Source: Apteryx mantelli (taxonomy: Eukaryota > Chordata > Aves > Apterygiformes > Apterygidae). Taken from it: a stretch of 64,000 nucleotides of DNA. Below the pieces are notes generated by a model. That model did not search any database. It saw only the letters and a program-made list of their open reading frames with translations, and had not been told where the DNA came from. The DNA lies in assembly GCF_036417845.1 (NCBI RefSeq), contig NC_089979.1:52552275-52616274 (forward strand), written 5' to 3'. Position 1 is the first letter of the stretch, and the number at the start of each line of letters is the position of its first letter. This document shows positions 25,361 to 38,300 of the stretch, piece by piece. Position numbers and translations under genes: made by a program.

Positions 25361-25470
25361 GTGTAAACTGGTAAGGATCCATCCAGCCATCTCCATTCAT
25401 TTTCCTTCTCTGAATCCGTAAGCCCAATCCAGAAGCTGCCTTTCCCAAGAATCTGCCTTTTTAACCATTG
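25361..25470 (-). CDS. COLEC12: COLEC12 exon 7: central part of the C-type lectin domain
   Basis: A 110-bp exon between a TTTCTTCCACAG acceptor and an AC|GTACGT donor, encoding about residues 652-688. It reads QWLKRQILGKGSFWIGLTDS, then EKENEWRWLDGS. The WIGL motif and the WxWxDG motif are hallmarks of C-type lectin domains. Two bases of a threonine codon remain at the 3' end and are completed by exon 8. A second GTA four bases further on (GTAC|GTAAAT) is also donor-like, but only the chosen site keeps frame with exon 8. Here residue 686 is Val where human has Asp, next to the sugar-binding loop. Confidence 0.94.
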
Positions 25471-26222
25471 CTGTGGAAGAAAGATTTCAGTCCATAACAA
25501 ACAAACATGACCCTGTTTAGAGCTAATGAGCTACTCTTGCTTCATGAGCATCTTTGTTATCAGAGCAGGAAGGGCTAAAGAGATTTTTCTAAGCTGAAGA
25601 TATGTTTCATGAGTTAGCTTTGCAACCCCTTACTCACACTAGAATCCATAGTGCTGTTTGCATGTGAGGCAGAGAGAGCTAGTCATGAAAATTAGCTTGA
25701 TATAAAGCCACAAACAACCTCATATAGATATATATGAAAAAAAAAACAGCAAAGAGTAAGCAGTTGTACCTTGATGTTCCCACTGCTACATAGTCACCAA
25801 ATAATTATCTTGAACAGTGGTTAACATATAGCTAGATTTATAGCTAGATAAAAATATTTGTGGGTCACGTCTTAGGCTGTGTGTTTTACAAGAGACAATT
25901 TAAATTATTTTCAACACTGCCAGAAAAATGTATTTCGATAATATGCAAGGTACAATGGACTCCATCTTCAAAGGTTCAAAACTCCTTCAATTCTCATCAA
26001 CTTTCCTGGGTGCTCCATGCCTATCAGCACCAGCTCTGCTCACACTGCACATGGACTAACTGCTGAGCAGCCAGAGGGCGGATGAAATGCTAACTGGAGT
26101 CCATCACTGTGTCTACTTCCCTATATATGAATTCATGATGCTCTCAGCTTCCCACTTGCCCTGTAGCTTCCACTTGCAGAGTCCCCTAAAAGTCTCTCCT
26201 TGAAAGCAGAAAGAGAAGTTAC
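25471..26222 (-). other. COLEC12 intron 6
   Basis: A 752-bp intron, GTAACT to CCACAG. Nothing recognised within it. Confidence 0.8.
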
Positions 26223-26359
26223 CTGTTCATCTTTGTTGTCTATGATAACCAAGCGTGATGCCTTTTCTTCACAGAATAACTTTGCCTCTTCGAAAATTTC
26301 TCTTTCAATTGAAAAGTAGTAACACTTTTCTGTATAGTTCTTCCAATGAGGAGAACAAC
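26223..26359 (-). CDS. COLEC12: COLEC12 exon 6: first part of the C-type lectin domain
   Basis: A 137-bp exon from a TCACATCACAG acceptor to a CAG|GTAACT donor, encoding about residues 606-651. It reads GCSPHWKNYTEKCYYFS, then EIFEEAKLFCEEKASRLV and on to DEQ. It holds the first three of the six CRD cysteines (607, 618, 635). The extra C607-C618 pair marks a long-form C-type lectin domain; C635 should pair with C730 in exon 8. One N-glycosylation sequon (NYT) is present. The exon ends exactly between codons (phase 0), whereas all upstream junctions split a codon after its first base. No long open frame covers it, so it was found by its protein signature. Confidence 0.95.
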
Positions 26360-26819
26360 CTGTGATGTGAAACTTTTGTGTTAAACCAATTACTGATAAA
26401 TCAATGAGCCAGCAGTATCTTTCTGCATGGGGCTAAAACTAAGTAGAGGATCACACACCCATCTACAGCATGCTGTCATCTAAAATACTTAGAGATAGTG
26501 TGAGAATGTGCTCATCAGGACCCCAACTCAGAGTATGAAACCAAGGCTAAACTGCATGATCAAGGGGATTATTTATTACTCATACTACTACTGCCTTCTC
26601 TTTAGCTATAAATATTAACTTAAATCAATTTCAGAGCATCAGAGGAAAGACCAACCGGTACGGCTTCACTTGAGAGTGTTCCTTATTATGAATCCCAAAG
26701 ATTAAGTGGAGACTCATGTAACAGAGGTAATTATAAACCAGTATCTCACTGGTGGGCACTCTCTGCTAGGTAGGTTTATACCTCAGTAACAGAATCCACG
26801 CAGTGTTTAGATAGCTTAC
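26360..26819 (-). other. COLEC12 intron 5
   Basis: A 460-bp intron, GTAAGC to CATCACAG, the shortest in the window. It separates the collagen-neck exon from the lectin exons. Nothing else recognised. Confidence 0.85.
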
Positions 26820-27308
26820 CATTAGCCTCAGGCACTGATGTAGGTTCACTTTGTAGTGCCATTGGCATTCCTGGACCTGGGGGCCCCGGTGGGCCAGGTG
26901 GGCCCTTTGGACCAGGCAGCCCAGGGACTCCAGGTAGCCCAGGCAATCCTCGAGGTCCTGGCACCCCTGGCTCTCCCACAGTTCCTTGCAGTCCTTGAAA
27001 TCCTGGTGGGCCTTGTGGCCCAGGAGGACCATCTTTGCCTTGTGGCCCAGGTGGCCCTGGGTCTCCGCTTGGTCCTGGCAGACCTGTCTTGCCAGGAGAG
27101 CCTCTCTGACCTTTGGAGCCAGGTGATCCTCTTGAACCTTTCCCTCCTTTTTCTCCTGGTGGCCCGGTTGGCCCAGGTGGGCCTTTTTCACCTGCAGGTC
27201 CTGGAGGTCCTGGCTCTCCTTTCTCTCCTTTTTGTCCTTTTAGGCCAGCAGGGCCGGGAGGACCTACAGGTCCTCTGTCACCTTTAGGTCCCCTTGGACC
27301 AGGAGGAC
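26820..27308 (-). CDS. COLEC12: COLEC12 exon 5: collagen-like domain and neck
   Basis: A 489-bp exon between a CTGTTTCAG acceptor and an AAT G|GTAAGC donor, encoding about residues 443-606. It consists of 49 consecutive uninterrupted Gly-X-Y triplets (443-589), then a 16-residue neck (MPMALQ...PEAN) leading to the lectin domain. The triplets form the collagen triple helix. A lysine- and arginine-rich part ([28 protein letters not shown]) matches the positively charged region that in mammalian COLEC12 binds oxidised LDL and microbes. The block from [13 protein letters not shown] to GVP is almost unchanged from human. The exon is distinctly GC-rich and repetitive compared with its surroundings because of Gly and Pro codons. 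This also creates long spurious open frames on both strands. Confidence 0.96.
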
Positions 27309-28745
27309 CTGAAACAGTATAAACATTCAAAGTTTATTCAAAGTAAGTGCAGAAAACAAAACAGAAAACCCACTTGGGATCCTTGTTTAATGTAACTCAG
27401 ACCAGCCACACTGGATATTCAGCACCTCGAAAACCCGACCAACAATACTTGTAAATTTACAGCTGTTTCTCAGGTGTTATATAGCACTGCTCTTTCCTGA
27501 GCCTCTCTGAAGTACAAGATACAGAAGAAAAACTTCTGACGCACCTTGTCCTGTGAACTGGACAGTCACATAATGCCACAGGTGATCAGGTGAGGTGTCA
27601 GTCCCTACAAGACACACTCTGTGCTGTTTACACAGTAAATAAATGCAGTATTACATTTTGACATTTTCATTCTCTCATTCTGCTATGCTCCTTTTTCCTT
27701 CTAGCTCTGTCTGTCCTCTCTTAAACTACAGGACTGCTACTGCTGTGATGACCCTGTTTGTTGCTCTGTCAATATTAGGTTGTCAAAAGGAGAAAAAAAG
27801 ATGGGTAGTGAGCAACAGGCCAGCCATGAAGAAAGACCAGAAGTATTATCTGCTAATTTGCTGGTTATAATAAGAAAAAGAACAATACATATGATAGGAA
27901 ATGGGAATATTATAACAGTTTTTCACATATAAACAAAAAAATAATTTCAGATTCTGATCATGGATGAGCAAATGCCTTGCCAATGTCTTCTTTTTTCCCA
28001 AATCTAGATCAGAGATAAGTTTCTACACTGGAGTCATTCAGACCTGGTTGAAATGAGAAAGGTTAAGGTTATTGACGTATAATCTGGGCTCTAATTCAGC
28101 CCTGTTCTATTTGGAGAAAAGGATTTATATTTGTCATTAGAGTTTTAGGCCTGACTGGTTCACATCAGGTTGGCAATTTGAGTGTTCTTTTCATTTAGAA
28201 GAATACTTGGCTGGGAAAAGCCTCCTAAACTTGATGTTATTTATTTCTGGAGAAAATAAAATATCCAAGGATTAAAACCCAAGCAAAGTAGGATGTGTTC
28301 TGGCAGGCTAACAACTGGCTTAAAGTGAAATAGAAACTTGTTTTTCAGTAAGGGCAGACCTTCCTGGGAATGGTCCAACTTATATTTTTTAGCCGTTTCT
28401 TCCTTAGCAGAGATTGGTTTCTTGAAGTTCCACAGCCTCACTAGCTTATTTTAGAAACTAAATCAAAAGCAGATCCAGTCAGTCAGCTGGAATAAAATTC
28501 TGCTAAGTCAGAACCTTCTTTTATAATATTCCCATTCCAGGTATGTAAAGAAGGGGTATGAAAATTAGTAAGGCAGGAAAATTCAAGCTATACTTTCAGT
28601 TCCAAAGCTTAGGACTAGATAATGGAAAAACCCAGGCCTCTGTACCAACATGCACTGGAAAAAAAACTTTCACAGAATTAAAGAAGTTCCTGCAATCAGG
28701 AATTCAATATAGACCATTATGGGTATCATTAAGGAATTTGCATAC
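27309..28745 (-). other. COLEC12 intron 4
   Basis: A 1437-bp intron, GTATGC to TTTCAG. Nothing recognised within it. Confidence 0.8.
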
Positions 28746-29792
28746 CCTGCAGGATAGTGAAATTCTTGATGAGCTGGCCATGTTTGGAATCTACCAGCTT
28801 CATTTCTTCCATAATTACTGACAAATTGGCAACTTCAACATCTAGTCTTGACCTCATCAAATCCTGTTGCATCTTGAGAGATGTGGAGTCTAAGCGAATA
28901 TTGGCCAGTGTGCTGTTCATAAAAATCAGCTCATCTGAATGTTTACTTAAGGTGTCTGTACAAGTTGTCCTGACCTCATTGAGATTGCTAGTCAGTGTCC
29001 GTAGATGATGAGCAGTGTAGCTGATGTTGCTAATGATATTGACTATATCAGTCTCAAAGACCTGGAACCGCTCTTCCAGATGGTTGAATTTGGCAGAAGT
29101 TCTGTTTTCATATTCTTTATGCTGTTCCTGGAGATCCTTTAGATTTTGTTCGTTCGCTTGGGCAATTGTGGTGATGTTCTCCATTTGCCCACTGAAGGAG
29201 CTGAGCTGATTGTTCATGTCTTCAAGTGTATCATTGTTAGCTTTTGCCAATGCTGAGTTGTTGGCTGCTAAAGTCTGTAAATTTTGTACTTTCTCCTTAA
29301 GCCAATCAGTGTCCTTCCGGGACTGAAGGACAACCTGCTGCAGATTTTGAAAGTCATTCTTGATTCTTAGAATAGCCAAACTTGTATCTTCCATTGACTT
29401 CTGCAGAACACTGATAAGATTTCTTTGCTGTATTTGTGTCAGGTTTAAGTTGTTCAGGTTCATGATGACCACATTGTGAGAATGCACTTGGTTTTGCAAA
29501 TTTGTTTGGATATTACTTGTGTCCTGTTGAAGATTGTTGATATAGCCAGTATATGCCTGAAGAGTCTTATTGACACTGATGATCATGAAAGAGTTGCTAT
29601 CTAAGACACTTTTCATTTGGCTCTGTCTATCATCTAATACATTTCCAGACTCTTGCAGCTTCTCCAGTGTATCTTTGTTTCTGGTAGTTTTCTCTGCAAT
29701 GTCATGAAGCTGCTGACGAAGAGCCAGAATATCAGATCTGAAGCTAGACAATTCAGTGTTTGTATTCATGGCTTTTTGTCCAGCTTGGTCAT
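28746..29792 (-). CDS. COLEC12: COLEC12 exon 4: long glycosylated coiled-coil stalk
   Basis: The largest coding exon, 1047 bp, starts after a TTTCCTGTCTAACAG acceptor and ends CAG G|GTATGC. It encodes about residues 94-443. The sequence is rich in Asn, Gln, Leu and Ser with heptad-like spacing (for example LRQQLHDIAEKT, DTDWLKEKVQNLQTL), typical of the trimeric coiled-coil stalk. About ten N-glycosylation sequons are visible, including NKT, NLT, NNS, NDT, NIT, NRT, NIS, NST, NLS and NFT. There is a lone cysteine in the motif RTTCTDTL, which in mammals lies at the same place. The C-terminal block (NFTILQG) runs directly into the first Gly-X-Y triplet of exon 5. An in-frame ATG at 29769 is internal and not a start. 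Identity with mammals is high throughout, with no frameshift or stop. Confidence 0.96.
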
Positions 29793-32290
29793 CTGTTAGA
29801 CAGGAAAAAATTGAAAGGCTTTAGGATGCATTTTTTAAAACACACTACAAACAAGCACAGTGTATTTCAAATACAGCTAGACTGTCAAAATGTTCTATCA
29901 GTAGAACTTCTACACTATCTCTTCCAGAAGAGAGAAACCATAAAGCAAAGTTCTGCCACTAGAAATAGTTAAGACCTTGTGTCTTGCTGAGGAGAACAGA
30001 ATGGTGATTCTATTGTCATATATGGGAAACATTACAGTTAAATATTATGATGAATATATGCTTTCAAATACTGCTTGTATCCTGAATAAAAATTGAATGA
30101 TAAGCAGAATGAAAAATATTGGAGAAGTATCAGTAAGTTTATGTTTTGAAGTTACAGCAGGCTTTTTTATGGAAGCTCAGAAGCAGATTTTAACAGTTCA
30201 TATTTTTCTCTTGCTTATTCTGGCAGTGAAATATTTTCACTGTGATTTAGTACATATAGATTTTTTTTTAAATCTTGGTTTTAGTTTTAGAAGAGTTCTA
30301 AGATCTATTTTAAAACAATCTGGGCTAGAGACAAAAGCTTTGCCAGCAGGCTACTCCAGATATGACAGGATATGATACATTTCTTTTTTTTCTCTCTAAC
30401 ATACCACTAGTGCTTTTAATGACATTTCTATTGCTGTTATTGTTTCCTCATGTTCCAAATTGCAGGAAGGCAAAACCTTTAATCTTTGAGGAACATCTCT
30501 GTTCTTGCTTACACTGCTCTACAGTATACTGACGGGAGCTTGTCTGAGTGTGATTAAGCTTCTGAGGCTGCCCAGCTCATCAACCAGGACATAGAAACCA
30601 AGGAAATGAGCAGTCAACACTCACTTTCAGGGAAGATTCCCTTTCTTGACCTCAATCACTTCCCTCTGCTACACACAGTTCATATTTTCTTGTTCTCATC
30701 TAAGTCTAGCTATGTTTATGAATTACAGAGTCTTAAGTCCATGTAGATGATTCCAAGAGAGGGCAGGATGGTGTTCATAAACTGCAGTGAATACAGCTTG
30801 GTATGGAGCTTTCTTCTGGTATGTCTGAATGAGTCATGATGGCTAATAGCAAATGGTGGCTTGAGAGAGGGACTTCAGTCTGAGATGTTTAGGGAGTCTT
30901 CTGCAAATGGACACCTTGCCAAAGCACAGCTCCTCTCCCTGTCATTTGTCTCACTGTAGGATCTTCTCAGCTCTACATTTACCTCTCAGTTATAGTTCAA
31001 ATTATATTGTGTTCCTCATGCAGCTCTGACAACTACCATGTCCACACACAGCTAATCCCTAAAGGTCTGTCTTTCATTTATCCCATGTGGCTATCCCTCT
31101 AACTACAACAGCTCTCTTACCTTTATGCTTCTCACACACATTGCCCCATAACTATTTTAACTTCTTCCCTGGCAAGACAACTTAAATGGGAACTGATGGT
31201 CCTGAGCATCTTGCCAGTTCTGGGCCATCCAGTCAGTAGTGTACAAAATGTTTGCACACGAGCTGGATCAAAGGTGCTCCAAGTTGTGATTTAATCAACA
31301 AAACAACCCAAAAATGTTGTACATGCTTTCGGGTGTAAGATTTACTTCTATACATGTATCACTGCAAGTACTTGCCACTGAATTATCTCATGTCTTTGAA
31401 CTAAATGCAGTGTGTAAATACTTCAGAATGTATTTACTTTTTGAGGAGAAAAAAAGGTGTAAAAATTTGTGATGAAGCTGCAAGCTATTAATTTTTCCAA
31501 GCAACGGATATCTCAATATATGGTCTATGAAGCTAAACAAAATGTATTTCAAGAAGCAAATGCATATATGTGTATATCTACATCTATATTAAGCTAATTA
31601 TATGAACTATAAGTTTATGTATACATAAACTGCTAATAAACAGCTTTGCTTCCTTTCCAGACAAGGAAGAAAAGTAGAAATGTATATCTAGTCAGTAGAA
31701 TCCTTACACATGATCTTTTTCCATCTTCCTGCAAATTTAGAAGTGTGATAACACTTAACAGAGCTGAACTCATAACAACTTTGTGTCCTGTACTCCCTGA
31801 GATTTTTAGGGCACATTTCATGGAAGTTATCAACTTGCCTCAGGGCTAAGAGTTTTGAACAGTCTATTATTTGTGCACCCCTTAAAACAGACTTCAGTTT
31901 TGAATCTTAATTGCTAAAACAGCATCAAGATGAGTGGGTGACATTTTCATTTGATTCAGAATCTCTTCTTTTGTGTAGCAACTTCTGCTATGTTTCACAT
32001 CTCTCATTCAGAGAAGACTCTTTCTAGGACAACTTTTAAGTGTCTGTTTAAGTATAAATGATTTCAGAGTGACTTCAGTGGGAACTGCGAATGTTAAAGT
32101 ATGTTTAAAATGCTGTACTAAGTAGACATGGTCTTAACCATTTTTAAGTGCTTTCCCAAGTAATTGAGAAATTGGACTATAAGCATTATACCTTGTCATG
32201 GTCAGAGATTTTACAAATTCCCAGCTGCTATCTGCCAGAAGAATACCCCAAAGGCATAACACAAAGGGGCTTTGCTTGCATGTAGATTAC
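29793..32290 (-). other. COLEC12 intron 3
   Basis: A 2498-bp AT-rich intron, GTAATC to CTAACAG. Nothing recognised within it. Confidence 0.8.
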
Positions 32291-32389
32291 CTAATTTCTT
32301 CAGATCACTCTCCACCTCTGTGAGTTTTTCTGTATATCTTCTGTGGGACGTTTCCAGACCACCTGTCACATTGTCCATTTTTTCTACAA
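32291..32389 (-). CDS. COLEC12: COLEC12 exon 3: start of extracellular stalk
   Basis: A 99-bp exon too short to stand out as an open frame, found from the known protein. It lies between a CTCCTAG acceptor and an G|GTAATC donor. It completes a valine codon and reads VEKMDNVTGGLETSH, then a polar run ending in TEVESDLKKL (about residues 61-94). It begins the extracellular alpha-helical stalk and carries one N-glycosylation sequon (NVT). Both flanking introns interrupt codons after the first base, so the exon is symmetrical and could in principle be skipped without a frame change. Most differences from human fall in the middle (HRRYTEKLTE against RQTYDDKLTA), as expected for a solvent-exposed coiled coil. 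Confidence 0.93.
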
Positions 32390-35300
32390 CTAGGAGAAAG
32401 AGAACAATATGTTACGGAAAGAAGAAAAGTGAAATTATGAAAAAAAAGACAGTAAATGATAAAGCAAACCAGAAGAACACCACAATCATCAAACATAAAA
32501 AATACCTTTAAAATTGTCTTACTTGCCACTAAACTCTGCTGTTATTCTGTGAAATGTCGGAAAGATGATCTCTTATCTGCTCACGAGACCCGGCATTCTT
32601 CTAGAAAGTTCTTCAATATGCCAACATTCACCAAACATTTTTTTGCTAATGAACAGTCTTTTATGAGTGAGGAAAACCCTCTCTGAGAGTTTTCCTCATG
32701 AACCAAGGCCTTTTCTTTTAACAATACCTCCATGCTAAAAGCACACCACAGCGTGATGCACATAGACAAATTGTTCAAGGCCCAGAAGTGAGGTAGAAGA
32801 ATTGCTTTTATTTTGCTATGGACAATTTGTCCTTAAAGTGAGCAAATATTTTTTTTTGAGTCTTTAGATTATTAAAAATTGCCTCCTAGCTAGCAAACTT
32901 TAGTCTGAGACACCAATTTGAAGATGCAACTATTAAAATATTTTTGAACAACTTTTAAATATTTTGATAATGATGCAGTCCAAATGGTCTTGAAACCATT
33001 CCGGCTCATTAAGATTGAATGGAAGGTCATTCAGCAAGTGCAGATTTATGGCTTTCTCTGGTGTGCTCTTTATTTTGATAATGTCTGAGCCATTTTTCTG
33101 TCACTGAGACAATCGGATGATTTGTTGGCATTGATACAGAAATGGAAAAAGACAGCACAACAAATAAGAGCCTGGAGTGGCTTACAGTAATAAAAATATG
33201 TATTGCAAGGCTAGAGGCAGCCTTCAGTTTCCACGCCAAACGTAGTTTGATATGCTTTGGCATTCAAACCATAACCAGGACCAGAATGTCTTCTCATCAC
33301 CAGATTATTTAGCTCTTTGGCTATGTTGGGAGCAGAATAGATCTGCATCGACCCTTCATGAGGCATAGTGCCAGCCACCCTCTTTCATACAGAAGAAATA
33401 AGGTGCTTCCCAGGTCTTTGGACAGTGAAGCCAATTCTGTAGGCCAGTGTGGGGGCAGGGGCTACCAGTAACTCCTTCCATCCCTGAGACAATCTGCAGC
33501 CAGGAAATAACTTCAAACAAGTTGCTGCCACGTAAGGAATCGTTTTCTACCAGAAATGGAAATTTAGGGGATATTTTGCTGCCTGCAAGCAACCATAAGC
33601 ACCCCAGACCTTTAAGGCATAGCTCACCAAGGGCTCCTTCTTGATTCTTTATTAACTTGTTTTTCTGACCACAGTTACCACAGATATACCCCAGGCTTTT
33701 AATGCTTCCAAAACATCAACAGGAAAAACAGCAGGCCAAGATTATCACTGATGTAACTGCACCGAGGTGAGTGGAGCTATACCAGAGAAGAAGTGTCAAG
33801 ATTTTCTGAGGAAACCAGACATCCTTTGGTGAATTACCTTCTTTCTCCTTTCCCTACTGCTAACAAGCCAGCAAAACAGAGGCTTTACTGTGCTCATAAA
33901 AATAGAGTTGGAGGCAGATTTCTGTATTTGGGATGACGGCAGCTGGCCTGCTAAATGCTAGATCCAGGCTACAATACTGACTTTGCATTTTCAGGGTGAC
34001 CATTGCTTAATACTCTCTGCCTTAGAAGGGATATTTTCCCCCCAGTATAGCACTAATGTTTCACTGGTCCTTCTGCCTATTAAAGACACTCTTTGAAATG
34101 CTTTGTGCCTTTTCTCCTAAGTCAGATTGATTCTCCGCTTCTCCTGCCCAAACTCTCTTCCAGGCTGGAGCCCAGATCAGTTAGTCCTTCAGTTAGTTTT
34201 CCACTGATGCCTATATATATCTATGCATTGCATGCAGTGAGCATGGGGACCATGTTTGGCTTTTCTTTTTGGTTAGCTCTAGGTAGCTCCTTGTGGTGTT
34301 CTGCTTTGTTTATGAATAGTCACTGTGAAGGACAAAACTTGCTCGAGGCACTTACAGATGACCTAGGGAAAGCATCTGGATTTAAAAATCAGGCCTACTC
34401 CAAGTGTTTGTGCTGAACCTTGGCCTTGATGGGCAGTATCTCATCAGCTATAGATCTTGTTAATCCTGATTCAGTGTAATATTCACTTGTTTTCTCCAGT
34501 TGTGCAAATGAATATTTCTTAATATTAATGTAAGCAAAGTGCAACTTCTTCCTTTCATAGTTCAAATGAATGCCAGTCTGTAGTTCAGCTCTGAAGCTTG
34601 TAAAACCAAGATTTTATGCTGTTCTGTAACAACAGGAATTTTTCATGATTGAAAAAGAATCTAACACTGGTAACCTGGATTAAAATGTTCTCCTGAAGAC
34701 TCTAAAGCAAATTAAAATAATAGAAATCCTGCCAATACATAGTAGCCTGTACTGGCCAGGAGGTGAAACTGAATGGAACTGCAGATAGAACAGAGTATGC
34801 TATTTTCATTGTCAAAACTTGAAAAAATGCATTAAAAAGACTCTAGCTGGTCTGTGCCTTTGAATGCTTTTTGTGTAGAACACCCCCAAAATTTGTTGAA
34901 GCAGCAATTTAATAAGCCTTACTGGTACTAGTTACAATTGGCTGTGATATCTAGGGAAGATTATGCTTGGCCTGAAAGATCACTAATGATCACTCTTAAA
35001 AGGTCATTCTAACCTCAGTAGTTTGTCTCCAACAGAAAGTAGTAAATTTTAATTCTATTGTGTAACTGGAAACCAGATAATAGCCCTGAATCAGTAGGGT
35101 CTGGCCTGGAAGATGCTGGTTTAGAGATGCTGGATAAAGAAGGCTGTCTTCAAATACAGCAGGTATTGATTTTTGCCTATTTGACACTAAACTGTCAGTG
35201 CTTTACCCAGATTAACTGATGTGAAATGCAGAATTAGCTCTGTTGGGCAGACTATTTCCTTTATTTTAATTCTGTTTTCCCTCAGAGGGCAAACCAGTGT

Positions 35301-38300
35301 TGTACTGTGAAGTGTAACAGGAAAGAGTCCAGAGCCAGCTCCAAACCACTGGCTCCAGCAGCTGCAGCAGTCGAGAGCTCTGCCTAAGCTAGTGGCTAAT
35401 GGCAGAGTTAACTCAAGGATTTGCAGGCAAAACTCAGCTTTGTCACCCCACAGACAAACCAATGTATATGTTTGCTTTGTACAGGAGCAGGATTTTAGCC
35501 TCCATTGTCAAACAAACCATAGGTGACTTGATCGCCTGACTAAACTCCCTCCCCAAGCAAGCTGTAGCTTATTTACCTTCCTGCACCCCTTCCTGCTACT
35601 GCCATGCAAGTGGAAAGGATGAACTGCGGGGAGAATGAGTAGAGAGAGCCACGGTCAAAGGAGGTTTCTGCTGCTCCCAAAAGTCTACTGCTCTAAAAAA
35701 AAAAGCAAAGTCTGTCTATGCCTCAAGCTTTGGCTAGCTTCACCTTCCTTCTCAGCTAGGTCAGATATCTCTACATTGTGATCTACAGGGCAAATATGTT
35801 CTCTGTCTTGAAGAAAAGTCTCACTTTCTGATAAGGTCACTGTGGAAATTTGTTAAAGGTCCTCCAAAAGAAGCAAAAATTTTAAGTAGCTGCTGACCAG
35901 AACAGTGAGAAGTGTCTGCATTGGACCCACTCTCTGAGGCTCAGTCAAGAAGCAGAAACAAAAAGCCCCATCTCACCAGAGTATGTTGGCCTGAGGTAAT
36001 GGCAGGCAAACACTGTCTGAGAGACAGTTAAATAAGTAGATGAAAGTCACAGTGGGCACTAGTCAAAAACCTTCAAAATAAAGACTGACCAGAAACAGAC
36101 AACTAACAGAAATTCAGATTCAGAACATGTTAACTTCCCTTATTGGAGTGAATCAGAGAATGATCATTCACTTTAAGCAGACACTGGCCGGTGCCAGAAA
36201 GATAACTTCGGGGTTTTTTTCATTTAATTTAAGAAAGAATGTGTAAAAAATTAAAGATTGCTCTATTAAGGTTTTTAAAAATAATTTAATATTTCTTCTG
36301 AAGGTAAACTAATAGTAAACTCAACTTGCCATTCCTTGATGACCTTGATGTTTAATTCATGTTTTGGTTTCAGCTTTCTCCAGCTTACTATGCAGTTTTT
36401 ACCACCAATTTGGAGGTTTGTTCTATGTTGATTTTGCCTCCCATTGAGTTATTTTTTGCCTGCCATATTTAATCCACTGATTAGTAGCTTTAACATTTTA
36501 AATCACAAAGGATATCTAAATACTGTGTAGGAAATCAAAGTTTTAAAAGTAGTTTTGGGCTTTATAAACATAAGTGTAGGAGGCAAGCTTAATGGAAACT
36601 TAGCGAAGAGATTGAAAGAATCCCTGCTGCCAGCAGAATTCCTTCTTTCAGTGTAATATCACAATAAAAAAGACAAGCCAAACTCTGATGCAGAGGGGAA
36701 AGCTCAAGAGCATTATAAAATTTTATTTTGAGTTCTGTTCTTCCTTTAAGGCTTAATTCCTTCCTAACTAACAAAAGAATCTCAATAATTTGACTATGTA
36801 CTATTATATTGTTTTTTTCTGACTAAGCTGGGGTTTTGCCTAACTCATGGTTTCCCTGCAAGTTAGTGCTTCAGGCATTGTGGAGACAAAGCTCTCAAAC
36901 TGGAGGACGCAAAAGGCAATATTTATACCTGACATATGATAATTTGCTGCTTAGAGTTACTGAAGGGATACTTTGGACTGAAAAAGACTTTTCTCCAATG
37001 TATGCCTCCTTCCTTGGAATTGAGGTGGAGCAGACACCAAGATGTCTTAAGGTCAGTGAACAAGACATGCATTATCCGTGTTCCTATATTCTTTTTTGCA
37101 TTTTAGTGGGGGAGGAAATTCTTTTGTTCTCGCCTATGATAAATGTTGCTTGGTAATGCTGTGAGAGAAACGCTAGTCACGCATAAATGACCAGCCAGAA
37201 CAAGAAGTAGGTTTCGAATTGAGTGCAGCAATGAAGGGGCCTCAAGATGAGAACAGAGCTTGGGGAAAAGACAAGACTGTGCTAGAGGCCTGTGGAGAAA
37301 GAAGCTTGAAAACTGTGGATTGAGAAGAGGGAGGAAAACTCCCTCTCCCAAAGAGATATTTTGGACAGTTTCCTTATTCCTTTATTCCTACATATACATG
37401 AACAAAGGTTTGCCAAAGCAGATACAAAGCAATGGTCCTTCCAACTTGATATACTGTTTTTCATGCCAGGTGAGATCTGATTCTTCTAGTAAGCCCCAGA
37501 ACTGACAGCCACGTAACAAAACTCTCTTGAGGAAAATTCCTCTAAATCCCAGATGTTTAGTGGCTGTGTTATAGCCTGGAATGATCACACCCTCACCTGC
37601 TGTAAGCAGATCTCTGCAGATTTATACCTCTCTAGCTTGTATAACCAAACGATTTTATCTTTATAGATCAAGGACAAGTTTTTGAATCCTGCAAAGTTCT
37701 TTTCCTCAAAACCTTACTTTCAGAGGCCAGTTACACATTCTTTGGGAAAACATCCAACCAATTATATACATACTGCTTTTCTTTACATTATGTTTTATTG
37801 TACTACATTCTCTGTGGTTTATAGTGAGAAAGGAGCATCTATGTGACTCTATCTACCCTTCACATTCTCTTGTTTTCCTTGTTAAATTTTCCATCTAACC
37901 CAAACAGTTTTCATTTTCTTCCCACTCTGAACTGTACCCAATCCTTTTAAGTAAGTATTTATCCCTTTCTATTCTACAATTTCCTTTCCTTTTGCTGGCA
38001 AAGGACCAAAGGTGATGTCAGTTCTGCTAGGAGTGCAGCTGCTGGCAGCACACAACACACTGCATGCTAATCACATGAGTATTTACCCTGCTTCTTGGAG
38101 GGTTTTGAAGCTATGCTTAGAGCCATACTCAAAGAAGCTAGTTTAAAGCTAGCTTGGTTTTCTCCACATCATTCTGCAGGGTCCTGTGATAATGCTCACA
38201 ATCTTATTCACTTTCTTTTCCTTTGCAGAGCCTCACATCTCATGCCTTTAACTTTTTAGGGCTGTGACCACATGACAAGCAGACCATGACATTGACCCAT

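Noticed and set aside
26766..27322. Long open frames on both strands across the collagen exon (141-143 and 69 codons besides the real one)
   Set aside because: They are shadows of the Gly-X-Y repeat: GC-rich triplet periodicity suppresses stop codons in other frames. Only the frame with glycine every third residue matches COLEC12.
28729..28745. Continuation of the exon 4 frame past the donor (reads MQIP then stop)
   Set aside because: The GGTATGC donor followed by a matching phase at exon 5 and continuity with the collagen domain show splicing; the read-through would truncate the receptor before its functional head.
34940..35022. Possible CR1 3' end (ends with AAAAGGTCATTCTAACCTCAG)
   Set aside because: Only about 30 bases resemble the family tail and the upstream sequence does not follow CR1 order.
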